NCBI GenBank assembly: GCA_012515075.1
Contig: JAAYZC010000002.1
Span: forward strand, 1 to 64,000
DNA: 64,000 nt
Reading direction: 5' to 3'
Source: Thermoplasmatales archaeon
GTDB lineage: Archaea; Thermoplasmatota; Thermoplasmata; Methanomassiliicoccales; Methanomethylophilaceae
In this document: positions 59,680 to 64,000 of the stretch, one piece after another
How the letters are laid out: every line of letters starts with the position of its first letter
Position numbering within the stretch: the stretch's first letter is position 1
The notes under the pieces: model-generated
What the model was told of the DNA's origin: nothing
What the model saw: the letters and a program-made list of their open reading frames with translations, nothing else
Databases searched by the model: none
Translations under genes and position numbers: made by a program

Positions 59680-60734
59680 CAGATCACCAGTAGTCCTTTG
59701 ATGGTCTCTAAGGCGATTCCGGACTCCAGACCCCTGGCGATTATCCTGATGTTGTTGACTTCATTCTCCTTGTGGATCATGTAGTCTATTATCGGGATGA
59801 CCGACAGAGGGTACAGGTGCGAGAACGTCTTCGCCTCTTTCATCTCGTATTTCTTCAATCCAGCCACAATGTCCCTGAGCGAATTGGTCTCCGACTCCAA
59901 CGCATCCTTGATGTCCTCGTAGAAATCAAGCTGAGTTAGGTCGGCTGCCGCTGCCGAGAGCGACTCGGCGTTGGCGAGCTGCGTGGCCAGCTTCCTGTCA
60001 ATCTGTTTTCCTCCGGGGACGATGTACTTCACGACATCCTCTCCGTAGATCCCCTCGGCCTTGAGTTTCAGGATGGTCTGGAGATTGAGCAGGTCGATCT
60101 CCTTCCTGATGTAATCCTGGAACAGGCGCGTGGGTCTCGAAGACGGGTCTATGCTCGCGAGAAGCTTCTGATAGTAGTTCCTGTCGAGGAAATCCTCAAC
60201 GGCCGCGAGGCTTCCCGTCGCCTTGTATTCGGCGACGGCCTCTGCGGGTATGTTCACGGACTCCATCTTGCCGTAGGACGTTAACACATCCTCCTCGCTC
60301 TCCAGCGAGATCAGTTTCTCCAGCGACTCGGTTTTGAGGCTTCCGGCGGGAACCAGGTCCTCCCTGATGCTTTCAGCATCCACGCCGTAAGACTTTCCGC
60401 GGACGATTACCTTCAGGTTCCAGATGTCCCACTTCTCGAGATAGGCGGCAACCATGTCGTAGAGCTCGCCCTGGGAGGCCTGCAGTATGCTGCTGAAAAC
60501 CCTGGCCATGTTGCTGTAGGTAGCATGCTCCACAAGATCGATGCCCTGTATCCTGCCCGCAAGCTCGGCCATCTCCTTCTGGTATCCCGTCTCGCTTATG
60601 AAACGGGATATCTCCGGAAGACTCATCATGAGCATCTTGTTGTAATCGTCCTCCTTCATGAGCAAAGACTTCTTCGCCTTCACCCTTGCGACGGAGTACG
60701 CATAGTTGCCTGCCTTTCCGCTGCGCCTGAACAT
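59679..60734 (-). CDS. atpC: A-type ATP synthase subunit C
   Basis: A 351-residue helical subunit that links the rotor to the central stalk. Three similar helical repeats are visible, each with a pattern like MARVFSSILQASQGELYDMVAAYLEKWDIWNLKVIVRGK and LFQDYIRKEIDLLNLQTILKLKAEG. The start lies 4 bp after the E stop. Confidence 0.94.
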   Translation of the reverse strand: MFRRSGKAGNYAYSVARVKAKKSLLMKEDDYNKMLMMSLPEISRFISETGYQKEMAELAGRIQGIDLVEHATYSNMARVFSSILQASQGELYDMVAAYLEKWDIWNLKVIVRGKSYGVDAESIREDLVPAGSLKTESLEKLISLESEEDVLTSYGKMESVNIPAEAVAEYKATGSLAAVEDFLDRNYYQKLLASIDPSSRPTRLFQDYIRKEIDLLNLQTILKLKAEGIYGEDVVKYIVPGGKQIDRKLATQLANAESLSAAAADLTQLDFYEDIKDALESETNSLRDIVAGLKKYEMKEAKTFSHLYPLSVIPIIDYMIHKENEVNNIRIIARGLESGIALETIKGLLVI

Positions 60735-60738
60735 TTGT

Positions 60739-61296
60739 TCACCCGAAGAGAATATCGGACAGGTTCTTCATCTCGCGGTCCCAAACCGTCTGAAGCAGCG
60801 TCCTGTACTGAAGGTCGATCTCGACCGAGCCGTCCTCGCTCTGGAGGATCAGCCCGGCCTTTATGCCGGCGACCTCCTCCACGGAGGCCACGCCGAGCTG
60901 CTCGGCCGTGAAACCGTCGCCCAGCGGTATGAACGCCTTGGGCTCGGACACCACGGACTTCGCTGCCTCGATCATGCCCTTGTACTGCTCCAGTTTCTTA
61001 TCCTTGGGAGCGGATTCAAGGGCATCGAGGGTCTCGGCAAAGGCCTGGGAGAGGATCTCCTTCTTCTTCGACAGGACTATCTTCTTGCTCTCCAGCTCAG
61101 CGCTGGAAAGCTCCTGACGGTTGAGGCGCTCAATGGCTTCACTGAGCTTCTTGTCCTCTTTTTCTTTCATCTCAGAGATAATCGTGTCCGTCTCCGTCAC
61201 GATCCTTTGGACCTCAGCGTCCGCCTCGGCCTTTATCGCCGCGATGCTCTTGTCGGCGGATGCGACTATCTCTTTCTTTACGCCATCTAATGCCAT
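60739..61296 (-). CDS. atpE: A-type ATP synthase subunit E
   Basis: A 185-residue peripheral-stalk subunit. A long charged helix (about residues 15-95, with EADAEVQRIVTETDTIISEMKEKEDKK) precedes a globular C-terminal part. It pairs with subunit H. Gap to K is 20 bp. Confidence 0.93.
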   Translation of the reverse strand: MALDGVKKEIVASADKSIAAIKAEADAEVQRIVTETDTIISEMKEKEDKKLSEAIERLNRQELSSAELESKKIVLSKKKEILSQAFAETLDALESAPKDKKLEQYKGMIEAAKSVVSEPKAFIPLGDGFTAEQLGVASVEEVAGIKAGLILQSEDGSVEIDLQYRTLLQTVWDREMKNLSDILFG

Positions 61297-61316
61297 GAAA
61301 CGGCCTCAAGACACAC

Positions 61317-61553
61317 TTATACATTCATCACGAAGATGCCAAGGATAGCGATAACGAGACCGAAGATGACGATTGTCTCGGGCAGAACCATGAAAATCAT
61401 GGCCTTACCGAAAAGTCCGGGGTCCTCAGTGATGGCACCGACGGCTGCGGCACCGACGTCTTTCTCGGCCATGCCTGCGCCGAGACCGGTGAGTCCAACG
61501 GCGAGTCCAGCTCCGATCGCAATCAATCCAGTTCCTGTAGATACGTCTACCAT
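61317..61553 (-). CDS. atpK: A-type ATP synthase subunit K (c ring)
   Basis: A 78-residue two-helix proteolipid. Helix 1 is GLIAIGAGLAVGLTGLGAGMAEKDVGAAAVGAI; helix 2 is IFMVLPETIVIFGLVIAILGIFVMN with the ion-binding Glu in PETIV. It is one hairpin per chain, not duplicated or triplicated as in some methanogens. Helix 1 has no Gln at the place used in clear Na+ c-subunits, so the coupling ion is not decided by this sequence. Confidence 0.93.
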   Translation of the reverse strand: MVDVSTGTGLIAIGAGLAVGLTGLGAGMAEKDVGAAAVGAITEDPGLFGKAMIFMVLPETIVIFGLVIAILGIFVMNV

Positions 61554-61555
61554 TT

Positions 61556-63610
61556 TTATACCTCTGTTGTAGATTTTTTAGCTGAAACGGTTTCCTGAGA
61601 CGAAACGGGTTTTGTCTGTTTGTGCCTTATCGCGAGCGGATTGAAGAGCTTCCCTCCGCCCACGAAGAACTTCGACATCATCTCCACGTACTGCAACCTC
61701 AAAGCATGCAGTCCGCCGGAAAGGATGGCGAGTGTCCACACCATAAGGTGACAGAACGAGAATACCACCAATCCCACGATTATGCCGGCCATTCCGCCCA
61801 ACCCGTCCGCGACCATGAAGATCGCGATGTAGTTGAACGCCAGGGCCATGCCCGCCTTGGACATGCCTATGGCCGCCAGACGGGTGTAGGAAAGGATGTT
61901 CCCGACGATCCCGGGAAGTTCCAGGATCGCCTGTATCTTCTCTGTCTTGAAGTTGACTGCCACTCCGGCGACCAGAAGCGCAACGCCTACCAGCGTTATG
62001 TACATGAAGTCGCCTTCGACGGGCCTCCCGTTGAACAGTATCTCCGTGAGAGCCCAGCAGACAAGCACCATTCCCATGAAGGTTATTATCCAGCCGCCCT
62101 TCTCGAAGAAGGCGGCCTTGTTCCCATGCTGCATCCTGATGTTGATATATCCGCAGACATACCCCACCATGAGGTGCACGATGCCTATGTATACGCTCAG
62201 CTTGAGCAGGAACGTGACCTCGTGCAACTTGCCTATGCCCACGATGACACCGTTGAACCAATCAGGGAACGTTACTCCGAGGAGAACCTCCCATGTGGTC
62301 GACGTGGCCGTCTGGGATCCGATGAAGTGCATTCCCAGCATCTCTCCGAAGAAGAAGAGGCCGAAAAGGAACGCCCAGATTCCTCCGAAGAACAGGACAG
62401 TCGCTATGGCGCGCCAATCCTTGTTCTTGGCCACCTTCAGGCCGTAGGCTCCCAGGATTATGAAGGGTATCGCATAACCCACATCCCCGACCATGAATCC
62501 GAAGAAGAGGGGAAGGAATATTCCTATGAGTATCGAGGGGTCGATCTCCTGGTATTTGGGTACTGAGACCAGCTTCGTCGGATACTCGAACTTCTCCCCG
62601 TAGTTCCCGTTCTTCATCTTCGTGGGGGCTTCTTTGAATCTTTCCTCCGCTTCCTCCGACTCGTGCAGGTTCCTTCCGCGGTCCTCCTGGACCTCCATAT
62701 GGACGCTGTCACCCAGGACGGCTGTGATGCCGTCCACCACGGCCGCGGTCTGCTTGGTCGGCACCCACGCGTCGACGACATAGGAGTAATCGCTCGTGGC
62801 TATGTGCAGCGGTATGCTTCCCTGCTCCACCGTGATGGAGAGGCGCTCTTCGGCAGCCTTCAGGAAGGTCTTGTGCTTCTCGCGGAGCGCTTCGATCTGC
62901 TCCCCGACAGCCACGAGGTCCGCTTCCGCTGCTGCGACGGCCGCTTCGGTCTCACTGAGAGCTTCGGCGGCCGGGCCCTTGCCTTCGGGCACGGACATCT
63001 CCGTGAACCCGTAATCGGAAAGGATTGCGGAGGCTTTGTCCTTGTCGTCGTTCCTGACGAATACTGCGACGGCGCCTCCTTTCTTCCTGTCCGCGGATAT
63101 AAAGCACTCGGCTGACTCCAAGGCCTTGAGGCTCTCGGAGGGGTCGCCGCTGACCGCCCCCACCAGGACCGATATCGACTCGTAGCCCGAGTAGAGATCC
63201 AAATCCACTGGGAGCACGGACAGGGTTTCAAGGTCTGTTTTTCTAGCGTTTAGCTCGGTGACTTTCTGATTGATCCTATTCCTCTCATCGATGACGCGGT
63301 AAACCTCCTCATCGACGGATTCGACGCCTCCGGATTCGATCTTTCTGCTGATCTCATCGAAGGGCACCGAGGGAGCCTTGGTGTGCTTGTCGATGCTCAG
63401 CTCCTTCTCCATCGCCCGGACCTTGAGCAGCCTCTCGGAGGCCTTCGAGGTGTAGGGACGGGAGTGCCCGATCGAGAATCCTTCATCCGCGCCGGTGATG
63501 TGATCGATCAGGTGGACGGCCCCCACACTGTACAGGGCGTCGATAGCCTCGTCAATGCGGGATCTGGTGCCCACTATCACAATCCTACTCATCGACTCAG
63601 GTAACGACAT
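61556..63610 (-). CDS. atpI: A-type ATP synthase subunit I (a)
   Basis: A 684-residue subunit with an N-terminal cytoplasmic half (about 1-370, including long helices near residue 220) that holds the peripheral stalks, and a C-terminal membrane half with about eight helices. GIFLPLFFGFMVGDVGYAIPFIILGAYGLK starts the membrane part, and SYTRLAAIGMSKAGMALAFNYIA contains the conserved Arg facing the c ring. It overlaps subunit H by 14 bp. Confidence 0.95.
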   Translation of the reverse strand: MSLPESMSRIVIVGTRSRIDEAIDALYSVGAVHLIDHITGADEGFSIGHSRPYTSKASERLLKVRAMEKELSIDKHTKAPSVPFDEISRKIESGGVESVDEEVYRVIDERNRINQKVTELNARKTDLETLSVLPVDLDLYSGYESISVLVGAVSGDPSESLKALESAECFISADRKKGGAVAVFVRNDDKDKASAILSDYGFTEMSVPEGKGPAAEALSETEAAVAAAEADLVAVGEQIEALREKHKTFLKAAEERLSITVEQGSIPLHIATSDYSYVVDAWVPTKQTAAVVDGITAVLGDSVHMEVQEDRGRNLHESEEAEERFKEAPTKMKNGNYGEKFEYPTKLVSVPKYQEIDPSILIGIFLPLFFGFMVGDVGYAIPFIILGAYGLKVAKNKDWRAIATVLFFGGIWAFLFGLFFFGEMLGMHFIGSQTATSTTWEVLLGVTFPDWFNGVIVGIGKLHEVTFLLKLSVYIGIVHLMVGYVCGYINIRMQHGNKAAFFEKGGWIITFMGMVLVCWALTEILFNGRPVEGDFMYITLVGVALLVAGVAVNFKTEKIQAILELPGIVGNILSYTRLAAIGMSKAGMALAFNYIAIFMVADGLGGMAGIIVGLVVFSFCHLMVWTLAILSGGLHALRLQYVEMMSKFFVGGGKLFNPLAIRHKQTKPVSSQETVSAKKSTTEV

Positions 63611-63929
63611 CTAGGGTCCTCTCAAACTCTTGACTAAGATGGTTCTTGACTACCTGTATCCTCTCCTTGGAGTCGGACTCTATCTTGACGGCGATTTCCC
63701 TTCCCTCTCCGAGCAGGGCCTCGCGTCTTGCGTCCAGAGCCTCTTTCTCCTTGGCGATCGCGGATTCGTAAGAGCTGCGCATCTGAGCCTCAGCGTCCTG
63801 TATCCTCTTCACAGATTGTCTGCGAGCTTCTGCGATGGCGTCTTTACGGTCGGCCTCGGCCTTTTGGACCTTGGCTTTGGTTTCCGCCTCCGCAGTCTTT
63901 ATTTCCATAAGTATGTCAGTTCGGCTCAA
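63597..63929 (-). CDS. atpH: A-type ATP synthase subunit H
   Basis: A 110-residue helical peripheral-stalk subunit, nearly all charged coiled coil (EIKTAEAETKAKVQKAEADRKDAIAEARRQS). First gene of the operon. Start codon is TTG at 63929, with GGGGAG about seven bases upstream; the downstream in-frame ATG would cut the conserved N-terminus. The probable TATA on the minus strand is gcttaagtac (about 63973-63982), giving a leader of about 20 nt. Confidence 0.9.
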   Translation of the reverse strand: MSRTDILMEIKTAEAETKAKVQKAEADRKDAIAEARRQSVKRIQDAEAQMRSSYESAIAKEKEALDARREALLGEGREIAVKIESDSKERIQVVKNHLSQEFERTLDVVT

Positions 63930-63972
63930 TTTACACTCCCCGACCTATTTCGGGATGTCGTATCGTTTTGAG

Positions 63973-63982
63973 GTACTTAAGC
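63973..63982 (-). promoter_or_regulatory. Probable promoter of the A-type ATPase operon
   Basis: The minus-strand sequence gcttaagtac is centred about 48 bp before the TTG of atpH. A second AT-rich element (ctatttagg) sits at the window edge, so assignment is not certain. Confidence 0.4.
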
Positions 63983-64000
63983 GTGATTGTCCTAAATAGG

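Noticed and set aside
1-64000. CRISPR arrays, insertion sequences, tRNA and rRNA genes
   Set aside because: No regularly spaced repeats, transposase signatures, T-loop GTTCGA-type tRNA ends in spacers or rRNA sequence were seen by eye; a tRNAscan or Infernal run would settle small RNAs.

Overview
The window is about 64 kb of archaeal chromosome, gene-dense and fairly GC-rich. The gene content is euryarchaeal: aIF2 gamma, aIF5B, TFB, PriL, the PolD small subunit, a two-repeat tRNA-splicing endonuclease, Gar1, Cdc48/VAT, an FtsZ homologue, archaeal ribosomal proteins and an A-type ATPase in the order H-I-K-E-C-F-A-B-D. Many genes have a TATA-like box 24-30 bp before the start codon, which suggests leaderless transcripts. 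Only two of about 75 genes end in TAG. Together these fit a Thermoplasmatota methanogen of the Methanomassiliicoccales type, but no methanogenesis or pyrrolysine gene lies in the window, so that placement is an inference.

Layout. 0.3-1.3 kb: a small membrane protein and a cyclophilin. 1.3-7.6 kb (minus): two translation clusters, S6e / aIF2 gamma / PIN nuclease, and L7Ae / S28e / L24e / Ndk / aIF5B / phosphoglucose-phosphomannose isomerase. 7.6-12.9 kb (minus): a five-gene overlapping operon of two GT4 glycosyltransferases, a polytopic GT-C-like enzyme, a VTT-type membrane protein and a membrane-anchored extracytoplasmic protein. 13-14.3 kb: IlvE and an orphan ACT-domain IlvN. 14.3-24.4 kb: a surface-glycan region with three GT2 enzymes, one GT4 and a flippase. 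Inside it is a minus-strand operon (DUF89 phosphatase, HddC, HddA, and a GmhA-GmhB fusion) that encodes every step from sedoheptulose 7-phosphate to GDP-D-glycero-alpha-D-manno-heptose. The zinc-ribbon protein and aEF1-beta pair interrupts this region.

24.4-34.8 kb: malic enzyme, a radical SAM protein with a C-terminal helix-hairpin-helix, PriL, then a minus-strand operon (phosphopantothenate synthetase / AdoHcy hydrolase / PfkB kinase / AK6-like kinase / archaetidylinositol-phosphate synthase), TrmJ, and a tandem ribbon-helix-helix regulator paired with a short FtsZ that lacks the T7 catalytic loop. 34.9-38.7 kb: SecE / Spt5 / L11 and L1 / P0 / L12; the Spt5 carries an unexpected N-terminal beta-sandwich domain. 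38.8-44.4 kb: small conserved proteins, GMP synthase in two subunits, PurE, Gar1, TFB and EndA. 44.4-49.3 kb: TrpB2 divergent from an HTH regulator / Cdc48 / Hsp20 operon across a palindrome-rich spacer. 49.3-55.4 kb: a COG1395-type regulator, a TraB-like protein, a zinc-ribbon CPBP protease, a TIM-barrel protein, UPF0201, the PolD small subunit and a two-gene SMR transporter. 55.4-64 kb: the A-type ATPase operon with a small membrane protein at its 3' end.

No tRNA, rRNA, CRISPR array or insertion sequence was recognised. The features most worth following are the archaeal GDP-heptose operon in its glycan locus, the Spt5 fusion, the RHH/FtsZ pair, and several leader or intergenic structures (L7Ae leader, L1 leader, trpB2 spacer, priL upstream region).
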